Origin: CAZUYC01 sp964624475
Lineage (GTDB): Bacteria; Myxococcota_A; UBA9160; SMWR01
Length of the DNA stretch: 64,000 nt
NCBI GenBank assembly: GCA_964624475.1
Contig: CAZUYC010000112.1
Span: forward strand, 1-64,000
Reading direction: 5' to 3'
Shown here: positions 23,366-31,837 of the stretch, piece by piece
Position numbering within the stretch: position 1 is the stretch's first letter
Layout of the letters: every line of letters begins with the position of its first letter
Made by a program: the position numbers and the translations under genes
The notes under the pieces: model-generated
The model's database searches: none
The model's input: the letters and a program-made list of their open reading frames with translations, nothing else
Told to the model about the DNA's origin: nothing

Positions 23366-24843
23366 GGACGGATCTCCCGCAGGGTGGGCTGGCTCCCGGC
23401 CGGGCCGCTGGCCCAGCCGCCGATCATGGCCGAGAAGAGGCCCGCCTCGCCACCGCAGTGGACGAGCAGGAGGCCGCCCGGCCGGAACTTGGGGATCGTC
23501 GCAGTGCGCACGCCCTCGGGCAGGCCCTCGGCGATCCCGCCGGCGCCGCGCACCAGCTCGGCCCCGGGGATCGCGAGCAGCGCGTGGAGGCGATCCAGCA
23601 GCTCCTTCCGGCTCCAGCCCGCCTCGCGGAAGACGCGCGCGTGCTCGGGGCCGACGGCGAGGATGCAGTCGAAGGCGAGCGCGAGCTTCGGGTGGTGGAG
23701 CGTGCGCAGGCAGGCGGCGAAGCTCTTCGCGAGCGACTCCGGGTCGCGCGAGATCTGGTCGACGATCGAGCGCGGGCCCTCGCCGGCGAAGACGGTGACC
23801 GTGCTCGCGCCCGGGCGTCCGCCGAGCGAGACGCCGAGCGGCTCCCAGGGCGAGCCCTCCTCGTCCTCGGCGAAGCAGAAGGCGAGCTTGCCGGGGTTCC
23901 CGAAGGTCGCGCGGTCGACCTCGCCGGGGCGCCCGCCGCCGACGTTGCGCACCACGAGCTGGAGCGCGCGGCCGATCGCGAGGTTCGCGCGGTTGCCCTG
24001 GCCGAAGACATTGCGGCCCGAGCCCAGGCCGATCGCGCGGCGGATCGGGCCGTTCACGACGAGTACCGGGCCCACGGGCATCGTCGTCGCGAGCACTCCG
24101 TGCATGTTGAACTCGTCGGTGCAGGCGGCCTCGACGGCGGCGAGCACCACCGGCAGGTGCTCGGGCCGGCAGCCCGCGAGCACCGCGTTGATCGCGACCT
24201 TCTCGACCGTGCACGGGACGAGGTCGGGCGGCACCACCGCGACGACCTCCGCGGGGTCGCGGGTCGTGCCCTCGAGCAGGGCGAGGACGCGCTCCTCGGT
24301 CGGCGGCACGACCGGGAGCCCGTCGCTCCAGCCGCGGACGTGGAGCGCTTCGATCTCGTCCTCGAGCGGAGCGAGCTCGACCCGCCGCGCGCGGAGCTTC
24401 GCGGCCCCGTAGCGCGCGGCGAGCTTCGGCGCGAGGTCCGGGTCCTCGGAGCGCGAGCCGCAGCCGGGGCGGAGCTCCGGAAGCCCGGGCCCGAGGCCGC
24501 GCAGGCCCGTGAGCTCCTCCCAGTCGCCGCGGTGCCAGCCGACGGCGCGCGCGGTCTCGACTCCCTCCTCGACACGCAGGAGCGTCGGGACCGCCTCGAT
24601 CCGGTGGTGCCAGGAGACGGCGAGCTCGCGGTCGTCGACGGCCGGCACGCCCTCGGGAAACGCCGGATCGTCCTGGGTGTAGACGGTGAGCGGTGTCCGC
24701 GTCGCGAGCTCGCGGAGCACGGGCGCCACGAGCGCGCAGGTCGGGCACTCGCGCTTCACGAAGGCGACGAGACCCGAGGCGAGCGGGGGCGCGCCGGCCC
24801 GCGGCGAAGGCAGGGCGGAGGCGCGCGCGACGGCCGTGGCCAT
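23362..24843 (-). CDS. thioredoxin-fold partner of the UGSC selenoprotein, large C-terminal domain of unknown function
   Basis: A 493-residue protein. Residues about 20-105 form a thioredoxin-like domain: SGLVAFVKRECPTCALVAPVL carries a CPTC redox motif and IEAVPTLLRVEEG the cis-Pro. The remaining 360 residues (IEALHVRGWSDGLPVVPPTEE, VEKVAINAVLAGCRPEHLPVV, GPIRRAIGLGSGRNVFGQG, FRPGGLLLVHCGGEAG) form a conserved domain I associate with UGSC genes but cannot name functionally. The gene overlaps the selenoprotein start by four bases, so both are made together; a dithiol/selenol relay between them is inferred. ATG 24843 is the only start before the CPTC domain. Confidence 0.75.
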   Translation of the reverse strand: MATAVARASALPSPRAGAPPLASGLVAFVKRECPTCALVAPVLRELATRTPLTVYTQDDPAFPEGVPAVDDRELAVSWHHRIEAVPTLLRVEEGVETARAVGWHRGDWEELTGLRGLGPGLPELRPGCGSRSEDPDLAPKLAARYGAAKLRARRVELAPLEDEIEALHVRGWSDGLPVVPPTEERVLALLEGTTRDPAEVVAVVPPDLVPCTVEKVAINAVLAGCRPEHLPVVLAAVEAACTDEFNMHGVLATTMPVGPVLVVNGPIRRAIGLGSGRNVFGQGNRANLAIGRALQLVVRNVGGGRPGEVDRATFGNPGKLAFCFAEDEEGSPWEPLGVSLGGRPGASTVTVFAGEGPRSIVDQISRDPESLAKSFAACLRTLHHPKLALAFDCILAVGPEHARVFREAGWSRKELLDRLHALLAIPGAELVRGAGGIAEGLPEGVRTATIPKFRPGGLLLVHCGGEAGLFSAMIGGWASGPAGSQPTLREIRP

Positions 24844-24854
24844 TGGCCGGGAGC

Positions 24855-25730
24855 CTACACCCGCCGCGGAGGGCGGAGGAGCACGAGCGACGAGCGGCCG
24901 GCCCACTCCGCGAAGGACGGGCGCCGCTCGCGCATGCGCGTCTCGATCATCGGCAGGCTCACGAAGCGGAACATCAGCGAGATCGCGAGGGGGCCCGCGA
25001 TCGTCCACCAGAGCCCCGGCGCGGCCGCGACACCGAAGAGCCAGAGGCCCCACCAGAAGCCCATCTCGCCCAGATAGTTCGGGTGGCGCGACCAGGCCCA
25101 GAGGCCGCTCTGCAGGAACTCGCCCGGCGGCCGGCCCCCGGCCCGGAAACGGCGGAGCTGCTCGTCGGCGGTCGCCTCGAGCGCGATCGCGCCGGCCGTG
25201 ACGAGCGCCGCGAGCCCGTCGAGCGGGCCGAGCGGGCGCCCGGGCACGCACACCGCCGCGTAGACCGGGAGCAGCCCGCCGAAGACCCAGAAGGTCGGGA
25301 GCCCGTGGAGGCCCACGAAGCTCACGAGCCAGTAGGCGCGGCCCGTCGTCTTGCGCAGGTCGACGTAGCGCCAGTCCTCGTGCTCGAGCCCGCGCCAGCC
25401 GCGCGCCCAGTTCCAGGTGAGTCGCGCCCCCCAGGACGCGATCGCGAGCAGCACCAGCGCCTGGCGGGCGCCGACCGCCCCTTCGCCGACCGCCGTCCAG
25501 TAGAGCGCGATCGGAAGCGGCGCGACGCTCCAGTAGGCGTCGTAGAAGCTCGAGTTCCGGAAGGCGAGGCTGAAGGAAAAGATCGCGAGCGTGGCCGCGA
25601 CGTCGGCGGCGAGGGCGACCGCCAGCGGGTGTTCGACCGGCGCGGCGAGCCCCGCGGCGATCGCCACGACCAGCGCCGAGGCGTAGGCGACGGCGACCGC
25701 GCGGAGGGGATCCTTCACGCCGGGCATCAT
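24855..25730 (-). CDS. DUF1295 / steroid-5-alpha-reductase-like membrane protein
   Basis: A 291-residue integral membrane protein with about seven hydrophobic helices. The C-terminal signature SGLWAWSRHPNYLGEMGFWWGLWLFG (HPNYLGE) is that of DUF1295, related to steroid 5-alpha reductases and isoprenylcysteine methyltransferases, which use NADPH or SAM at this His/Asn/Glu loop. The first of two consecutive ATGs (25730) is chosen because it overlaps the stop of the upstream patatin gene (ATGA at 25727-25730). A role in sterol or long-chain lipid modification is inferred. Confidence 0.85.
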   Translation of the reverse strand: MMPGVKDPLRAVAVAYASALVVAIAAGLAAPVEHPLAVALAADVAATLAIFSFSLAFRNSSFYDAYWSVAPLPIALYWTAVGEGAVGARQALVLLAIASWGARLTWNWARGWRGLEHEDWRYVDLRKTTGRAYWLVSFVGLHGLPTFWVFGGLLPVYAAVCVPGRPLGPLDGLAALVTAGAIALEATADEQLRRFRAGGRPPGEFLQSGLWAWSRHPNYLGEMGFWWGLWLFGVAAAPGLWWTIAGPLAISLMFRFVSLPMIETRMRERRPSFAEWAGRSSLVLLRPPRRV

Positions 25731-26965
25731 ACAGCCTCGTGGCCCCCGAGGAGCTCCACCAGCCGATCCTCCAGCGCGAGCGCGTCGCGACGCCCGAGCG
25801 TCACGAGCTCCGCGGTGAAGCAGCGGTCGAAGAGGAGATAGGAGAGGAGGTCGGCCTCCTCCAGCGGGACGCCGCGCAGCGCCGTGCGCGCGACCAGCGC
25901 GGGCAGGAAGCCGAGCGAGCGGGTGCGCCCCCCGCGCATGCAGTGGGCCGCGATGCGCCCGACGTCGTCGCTCGGGCGGATCACGACCGCCTCGACGCGC
26001 CGGAAGCCCACGCCGCGCTGCTCGGCCACCGCGACGTTGATGCGCGGGAGGAAGTCCGGGCCGAAGACGCGCGTGCCGTGCTCGATCCAGGCGTTCACGA
26101 GCTGCATGCGGTGGAGCTCGTACTCGAGCTGGTCGAGCAGCAGCGCGTCGAGGACCTTGCCGAGCAGGAAGGCCGGCTGCGTGATCGCCTCCTCGGGGAA
26201 GTCGGGCCCGTCGCCCGCCGGGGCGTGCTTGAGCGCCACCACGACCACGCGGTCCGCACGCAGACGCAGGACCGGCGAGAGGGGCGTGTTGAGGCGCAGG
26301 CCGCCGTCGACGTAGTAGCGCTCGCCGATCCGGATCGCCGGAAACAGGAAGGGCAGCGCGGCCGACGCGCGAACGTGTCGTTCGCCGATCTCGGCCCGGA
26401 TCGCCCGCGCGTTCGGGTCGAAGGACCAGGGGCCCGGGTCGGCGAGCGGGCCGTCCATGAAGACCGTGACCCGGCCGCTGCGCACCTCGGTGCACGAGAC
26501 GCAGAGGGCCCCAGGACGGCTGCGCTCGAGGTTGGCCGGGAGCCCCGCCCACGGGATGCGCTCCGCGACCATCTGCTCGAGCGGAGAGACGTCGACGAGC
26601 CCCCCGACGGACTCGGCGCGCGCGGGCCCGGGCGCGGGGCGGCGCAGCGGGCGGATGCCGAGGGCGCGCAGAGGGATCCCGATCACGTCGGAGGCCTTGA
26701 GATGGAGGACGTCGCCGAGGTCCATCTCGGTCCACGTCCGGACCAGCCGGCGGACGCGCTCGGCCGGCTCCTCCTCCGAGGTCGCCGCCACGTAGGCGGC
26801 GTGGATCGCTCCGACCGAGGTGCCGCTCACGACGTCGAAGTCGCAGCCGGGCGGGAGCCGCGGCAGCACCCGCTCGAAGAGCGTCGCGAGGACTCCCGCC
26901 TCGTAGGCTCCGCGCGCGCCGCCTCCCGCGAGCACGAGCGCCGTGCGATGCCGCGGCTCGTCCAT
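25727..26965 (-). CDS. patatin-like phospholipase
   Basis: A 412-residue lipid acyl hydrolase. The oxyanion loop is LVLAGGGARGAYEAGVL (residues 11-26), the nucleophile elbow FDVVSGTSVGAIHAAYV has Ser50, and YYVDGGLRLNTPLSPVL provides the catalytic Asp of the Ser-Asp dyad. This is a complete patatin domain, and the extra 150 residues at the C-terminus (VGFRRVEAVVIRPSDDVG...) are as in longer RssA-like proteins. It is coupled to the DUF1295 gene by ATGA. Phospholipid or storage-lipid deacylation in the cytosol is expected. Confidence 0.9.
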   Translation of the reverse strand: MDEPRHRTALVLAGGGARGAYEAGVLATLFERVLPRLPPGCDFDVVSGTSVGAIHAAYVAATSEEEPAERVRRLVRTWTEMDLGDVLHLKASDVIGIPLRALGIRPLRRPAPGPARAESVGGLVDVSPLEQMVAERIPWAGLPANLERSRPGALCVSCTEVRSGRVTVFMDGPLADPGPWSFDPNARAIRAEIGERHVRASAALPFLFPAIRIGERYYVDGGLRLNTPLSPVLRLRADRVVVVALKHAPAGDGPDFPEEAITQPAFLLGKVLDALLLDQLEYELHRMQLVNAWIEHGTRVFGPDFLPRINVAVAEQRGVGFRRVEAVVIRPSDDVGRIAAHCMRGGRTRSLGFLPALVARTALRGVPLEEADLLSYLLFDRCFTAELVTLGRRDALALEDRLVELLGGHEAV

Positions 26966-27024
26966 GGGGGGTGGACGCTAACATGGCCCGGCCATGACGC
27001 CCCGGGAACGCGCGGGCGCCGCGC

Positions 27025-29358
27025 TCAGGGACGCGGGGTAGGAAGGCGGCGCTCCACCAGTAGGCCGTGGAGCGCGTCGAGCAGGGCGGCGTCGCTGAAG
27101 GGCTTGCCGAGAAAGCGGCAGCGCGCCACCGGACCCCGCGGCGACTGGAGCGCCTCGACGGCGGTGCCGGAGACGAAGAGGACCGGGAGCGCCGCCTGGC
27201 CGGCCGCGAGGCGGCGCGCGAGGTCGATCCCGCCGAGGCGCGGCATGTCCACGTCGGTCACGAGCGCGTCGAAGCGCTGTCTCGTCGCGAGCTCGAGCGC
27301 CTCGCCTCCATCGCCGGCCTCGACCACCTCGTATCCGCCCTCGCGCAGCGCCCGCGCGAGCGCGCGGCGCACGCCGGCCTCGTCCTCGACGACGAGCACC
27401 GCGCCGCGGCCGTGCGGCGACGCCGCCGCGCCCGGAGCCTCCTCCGCCGCCGTCGCGAGCGAGCGCGACTCGGGCAGGAGCACGCGGAAGGTGGAGCCGC
27501 GGCCGGGCTCGCTCTGCACGGCGATCGCGCCGCGGCACTCCTGCACGATCCCGTAGCAGGTCGCGAGGCCGAGGCCCGTGCCCCTGCCGGGCTCCTTGGT
27601 GGTGAAGAAGGGCTCGAAAATCCGCTCGCGCACGCCGGGCTCGATCCCGACGCCGGTGTCGCAGACCGCGAGCTCGACGTGGGGGCCCGGGCGCAGGCCG
27701 AGCGCCGCCGCCTCGGCATGCGCGACCTCGCGCGTCGAGACGGAGAGCGTGAGGCGCCCCCCGTCGGGCATCGCGTCGCGCGCGTTCACCACCAGGTTCA
27801 CGATCACCTGCTGGAGCTGCACCGGGTCCGCGACGATCCGCGCGCCGGCGTGCCGGTCCACGATCCCGAGCTCGATCGAGCTCGGGATGAGGGGGCGCAG
27901 GAGCGCCTCCATCTCCTCGACCACGCCGGAGACCTCGAGCGGGCGCGGCGAGGCCGGCGTGCGCCGCGAGAAGGCGAGGAGCCCGCGCGTGAGCTGGGCG
28001 CAGTGCTGCGCGGCCCGATGCAGGTCCACGAGCGCCGAGGCCACCTCGTCGTCCTCGGGCAGGCGGCGCATGGCGAAGCGGGCGTTGGCGAGCATCACGG
28101 TCAGCTGGTTGTTGAAGTCGTGCGCGATCCCGCCCGCGAGGGTGCCGAGCGCCTCCATCTTCTGGGCCTGCGAGAGCTGCTGCTGGCTCGCCTCGAGGCG
28201 CAGCTCGGCCCGCTTGCGGCGCAGCGCGCCGACGAAGAGCTCCGCCATGAGGCGCAGCACCGCGAGCGCCCCGTCGCTCCAGCGCGCGCGACTGCGGAGC
28301 CAGTGGAAGCCGAGCACCGCGTCGAGGCGCCCATCGACGTGGATCGGGATGCAGAGGTACGAGAGGACCCCGTCGGCCCGCATGTGCTCGAGCCATGCGC
28401 GCGCCTCCTCCGGCGCGTCTTCCACGCGGGGAAGGCCGACCAGCTCGCCGCGGGCGAGCCGCTCCACCACCCAGCGCTGCTGCTCCCGGTCCGCCAGGCC
28501 CATCCGATGCGGGCGCTGCGCGACGCCGGCCGCGCACCACTCGTAGAGCGCCGGACTCCCCGCGTCGCCGGAGCCGGCGACCAGGTAGCCGCGGTCGGCG
28601 CCCACGTAGGCCGCGGCCGCCTCGAGCCCGCGCCGGATCCCGACGTCGACCTCCTGGGCGCCGTGCTCGAGCAGCGCGCGCGCGAAGTCGCCCACCCGCC
28701 GCTCGACTTCGAGCTGCCGCGCCACCTCCTGCTCGAGATGCAGCCGGCGCACCGCGGCGCCGAAGACCTCGGCGACCAGGCGCAGGCGCGAGATCTCGGG
28801 AGCGTCCCAGCCGTCGCGCTCGCGGGGGCGCGAACCGCGAGCGAAGTCCAGGAAGCCGACCGCCCGGCCCTCGTGGTGGATGGGGAGCGCGAGATAGGCC
28901 GTGACGCCGTCCGCCTCGAAGGACTCGCGCTCGGCGCCCGCCTCGGGCGGGAGCTCCGCGATCCGCGGCAGGTGGAGCACCTCGCCCGCCGCGAGCTGCC
29001 GGGCGGACCAGCGGAACCTCTCGACCTCGCGCTTCCAGTCGACGATCTCCGGGCGCGGCGGCGTCCCCTCCGCGCACCACTGGTACGCCCCCGAGAGCCC
29101 CACCTGCGTGGGGCTCACCACGGTGAAACGGACGCGGTCGGCGTCGGCGAGCCGCGCGATGGTCGCGAGCCCGTCACGCATGGTGACCTCGAACTCGCCC
29201 GGCGCGACGTTCAGGAAGCGCCGCGAGAGCTCGGCGATCGTGCGGAAGCGCTCCTCGCGCTCGCTGGCGAGGTCGCGCACCGGAACCTCCCACGCAGGGG
29301 CCGGGCCCGCGCCGGAGGCGCGGTCGACGGGCTCCCGATCTTCAGCCGAGCGGCGCAT
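27025..29358 (-). CDS. hybrid sensor histidine kinase / response regulator with two GAF domains
   Basis: A 777-residue cytosolic kinase. Two GAF-like sensor domains occupy about 25-190 and 195-355. Each has a similar ending (VTAYLALPIHHEGRAVGFLDF and VLSYLCIPIHVDGRLDAVLGFHW). The HisKA segment contains AGGIAHDFNNQLTVML with the phospho-acceptor His near 412. The ATPase domain has the N-box IVNLVVNARDAM and G-boxes CDTGVGIEPG and GRGTGLGLATCYGI. The C-terminal receiver (VLVVEDEAGVRRAL...) has Asp702 in LVTDVDMPRLGG. No membrane helix is seen, so the signal is intracellular or diffusible. No cognate output regulator is adjacent. Confidence 0.92.
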   Translation of the reverse strand: MRRSAEDREPVDRASGAGPAPAWEVPVRDLASEREERFRTIAELSRRFLNVAPGEFEVTMRDGLATIARLADADRVRFTVVSPTQVGLSGAYQWCAEGTPPRPEIVDWKREVERFRWSARQLAAGEVLHLPRIAELPPEAGAERESFEADGVTAYLALPIHHEGRAVGFLDFARGSRPRERDGWDAPEISRLRLVAEVFGAAVRRLHLEQEVARQLEVERRVGDFARALLEHGAQEVDVGIRRGLEAAAAYVGADRGYLVAGSGDAGSPALYEWCAAGVAQRPHRMGLADREQQRWVVERLARGELVGLPRVEDAPEEARAWLEHMRADGVLSYLCIPIHVDGRLDAVLGFHWLRSRARWSDGALAVLRLMAELFVGALRRKRAELRLEASQQQLSQAQKMEALGTLAGGIAHDFNNQLTVMLANARFAMRRLPEDDEVASALVDLHRAAQHCAQLTRGLLAFSRRTPASPRPLEVSGVVEEMEALLRPLIPSSIELGIVDRHAGARIVADPVQLQQVIVNLVVNARDAMPDGGRLTLSVSTREVAHAEAAALGLRPGPHVELAVCDTGVGIEPGVRERIFEPFFTTKEPGRGTGLGLATCYGIVQECRGAIAVQSEPGRGSTFRVLLPESRSLATAAEEAPGAAASPHGRGAVLVVEDEAGVRRALARALREGGYEVVEAGDGGEALELATRQRFDALVTDVDMPRLGGIDLARRLAAGQAALPVLFVSGTAVEALQSPRGPVARCRFLGKPFSDAALLDALHGLLVERRLPTPRP

Positions 29359-29491
29359 GTGGAGGCGAAGCCCTCCCGGGAGTCCGGGGCGGATCTCCGG
29401 GGCTGATCGGCGCTTCGCGGGCGGGGGATTAGCCTTCGCAGCGCGGCCCGACGTCCCCCGAGCCGCCGCCCCCGGGGTCGCCTCCCGCGCT

Positions 29492-30574
29492 TCAGAACCA
29501 GTCGGCGGGCTCGGCCACCGCGGCGGCGGCGATCGCGAGGCACTCCTCGGCGGTCCCCCACGCGAGCGAGCGCTCCTTGCCGCGCAGCGTGAAGAAGTAG
29601 AGGTCGTTCTCCTCGATGACCCCGTTCCCGCCGTGGATCTGGTGCGCGAGCATCAGGACCTCGGGGGCCGCGCGCGAGGCCGACGCCTTCGCGAGCGCGA
29701 CCTGCGCGTCGCTGGCCGTCCCGGCGTCGAGCGCCGAGAGCGCCTCGAAGGCCAGCAGGCGCGCGCTCGCGACGCGGATCGCCATGTTGGCGCAGTGGTG
29801 GCGCACGGCCTGGAAGGTCCCGATCGGGCGCCCGAACTGCTCGCGCACGCGCGCGTAGCGGACCGTCGCGTCGAGCGCCTGCGCCATGGCGCCCACGCAC
29901 TGCACGGCGGCGAGCGCGCGGCCGACCCGCACGAGCGCGGCGAGCGCCTCGGGGCCCGCCACGCGGCGCGCCGGCGCCCCCTCGTAGCGCACGGCGCAGA
30001 CGGGCGTGCGACCGATCGAGCAAAGCTTCTCGAAGCCGACGCCCGGGCCCGACGCGGCGACGAGGCAGAGGGCGGGCTCGCCTCCGACGCGGGCCGCGAC
30101 CACGTGGTGGGTGGCGAGGTGCCCGTAGTCGACGTAGGCCTTCTCGCCGCTGAGGAGTCCGCCTTCGAGCGCGAGCGAGGGAGCGTCGAAGCGGTCGCTT
30201 GCCTCGAGGATCGCCGGCACGGGCCGCGCCTCGCCCGCGAGCGCGGCGCGGACGAGCGCCGCGCCCTCCGCTCCGCCGTGGTCCTGGAGCATGCGTCCCG
30301 CGACCACCACCTCGAGGATCGGCACGATCGCCGCGCGGCGCGCCAGCGCCTCGACGAGGAGGCCCGTATCGACGAGGGAGCCGCCGCCCCCGCCGAGCGC
30401 CTCGGCGAAGGGGAGCGCGAGCCAGCCCTGGCCGACGAGGGCCTTCCAGAGCGCCTCGTCGAAGGCACCCTCGCGCTCGAGCGCCCGGATGCGATCGAAC
30501 GGCACCTCGCTTTCCAGGAAGGCGCGCACCGTCTCCTGGAGCAGCGTCTGGGTCTCGGTCAGGTCGAGGTTCAC
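29492..30574 (-). CDS. acyl-CoA dehydrogenase family protein (short subunit type)
   Basis: A 360-residue flavoprotein. Motifs include LLQETVRAFLESEVPFDRIRALE at the N-terminus, the FAD-binding helix VRYARVREQFGRPIGTFQAVRHHCANM (near 225-250) and AHQIHGGNGVIEENDLYFF at the C-terminus. Lengths and the shorter middle domain fit the partner type found in FadE26-FadE29-like heteromeric dehydrogenases for sterol side chains. GTG 30574 overlaps the stop of the first dehydrogenase (GTGA), so the two are translationally coupled and probably form an alpha2beta2 complex. That assembly is inference. Confidence 0.88.
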   Translation of the reverse strand: MNLDLTETQTLLQETVRAFLESEVPFDRIRALEREGAFDEALWKALVGQGWLALPFAEALGGGGGSLVDTGLLVEALARRAAIVPILEVVVAGRMLQDHGGAEGAALVRAALAGEARPVPAILEASDRFDAPSLALEGGLLSGEKAYVDYGHLATHHVVAARVGGEPALCLVAASGPGVGFEKLCSIGRTPVCAVRYEGAPARRVAGPEALAALVRVGRALAAVQCVGAMAQALDATVRYARVREQFGRPIGTFQAVRHHCANMAIRVASARLLAFEALSALDAGTASDAQVALAKASASRAAPEVLMLAHQIHGGNGVIEENDLYFFTLRGKERSLAWGTAEECLAIAAAAVAEPADWF

Positions 30575-31737
30575 GTTCGCCCCCCGAGCCCGAGGCCCAC
30601 GGCGGCCACGATGTCGCGCATCACCTCGTTCGTGCCCCCGCCGAAGCGGAAGATCGGCGAGAGGCGGAAGGTCCATTCGGCGCGCCCGCCGAAGGGCGCG
30701 CGCTCCCCGGAGGCGGCCGAGAGCCCGCCCGCGCGGCCGAGCAGCTCCATCGCGACGTTGGCGAGCTCGCTGCGCAGCTCCGTGGCCGAGATCTTCGCCA
30801 TCGAGGCCTCGGCGATCGGCGTCTTGCCCTTCGCGATCAGCCAGGCGTTCTGGAGCGCGAGCACGCGGTGCTCGCGCAGGCGCAGCCAGAGCTCCGCGAG
30901 CCGCCGGCGCACGGTCGGGTCGGCGAGCTGCTCCGGGCGCTCGTCGCGCAGGTGGGCGACGAGCTCGTCGAAGAGCCGCGCGAGGGCGCCCGTCGCGGCG
31001 AGCCCTACCCGCTCGTGGTTGAGCGCGTGCATGATGATCGGCCAGCCGCGGTTCACCGCGCCGACCAGGTTTCGGGCGGGGACGCGCACGTCGTCGTAGA
31101 AGGTCTCGTTCGTGTGACCGCCGTACATCGTGTGCAGCGGCCGCACCGTCACACCCGAGGTCGCCTTCGGCACGATCAGGACCGAGATCCCGGCGTGCTT
31201 CGGCGCGTCGGGGTCGGTGCGGACCGCGAGCCAGAGGTGCGTCGCGACGTCGGCGAGCGAGGTCCAGGTCTTCTGGCCGTTCACGACCCACTCGTCGCCC
31301 ACGCGCACGGCGCGCGTGCGCAGCGACGCGAGATCGGTCCCCGCGTTGGGCTCGCTGTAGCCGAGCGCGAAGACGAGCTCACCGCGGTAGATGCCGGGCA
31401 GGTACTCGCGCTTCTGCTCCTCGCTCCCGAAGGCGGCGAGCGTCGGCGCGACCGAGGTGAAGGTGAGGTTCCCGTAGGGCATGCCCCAGTACTCCATCTC
31501 CTCGACGAAGACGTAGTGGAAGAGCATGCTCCGCCCGCCGCCGCCGACCTCCTTCGGCCAGCACATGCGCATCCAGCCGCGCTCGTCGAGCGCGCGGTGG
31601 AAGGCGCGGATGCACGGGCCCGGCGCGCCGTAGCTCTCGGCGTACTCGCGCAGGAGCTCGGGCGTGCGCCACTCGCGGACGAACTCGCGCAGCTGCGCGC
31701 GGAACTCCCGGTACTCGGGCTCCCAGCCGAACTCCAT
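30571..31737 (-). CDS. acyl-CoA dehydrogenase family protein (catalytic subunit type)
   Basis: A 388-residue dehydrogenase with FHRALDERGWMRMCWPKEVGG, ALGYSEPNAGTDLASLRTRAVRVGDEWVVNGQKTWTS (the FAD/substrate segment near 120-160, given in two continuous pieces here) and IFRFGGGTNEVMRDIVA at the C-terminus. These are standard for acyl-CoA dehydrogenases that form trans-2-enoyl-CoA. Coupled by GTGA to the shorter dehydrogenase, it resembles pairs used in steroid or branched-chain acyl-CoA breakdown. The electron acceptor would be ETF, not encoded here. Confidence 0.9.
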   Translation of the reverse strand: MEFGWEPEYREFRAQLREFVREWRTPELLREYAESYGAPGPCIRAFHRALDERGWMRMCWPKEVGGGGRSMLFHYVFVEEMEYWGMPYGNLTFTSVAPTLAAFGSEEQKREYLPGIYRGELVFALGYSEPNAGTDLASLRTRAVRVGDEWVVNGQKTWTSLADVATHLWLAVRTDPDAPKHAGISVLIVPKATSGVTVRPLHTMYGGHTNETFYDDVRVPARNLVGAVNRGWPIIMHALNHERVGLAATGALARLFDELVAHLRDERPEQLADPTVRRRLAELWLRLREHRVLALQNAWLIAKGKTPIAEASMAKISATELRSELANVAMELLGRAGGLSAASGERAPFGGRAEWTFRLSPIFRFGGGTNEVMRDIVAAVGLGLGGRT

Positions 31738-31837
31738 CGGATCCTCCTCGCTCCCGGGCCGCCTCGTCGGGCGGGACTCTACCGCGCCGGGCGCGCGGCA
31801 GACTCGGGCCAGCGAGCCGCAGGCGAGCGGAGTGCGA

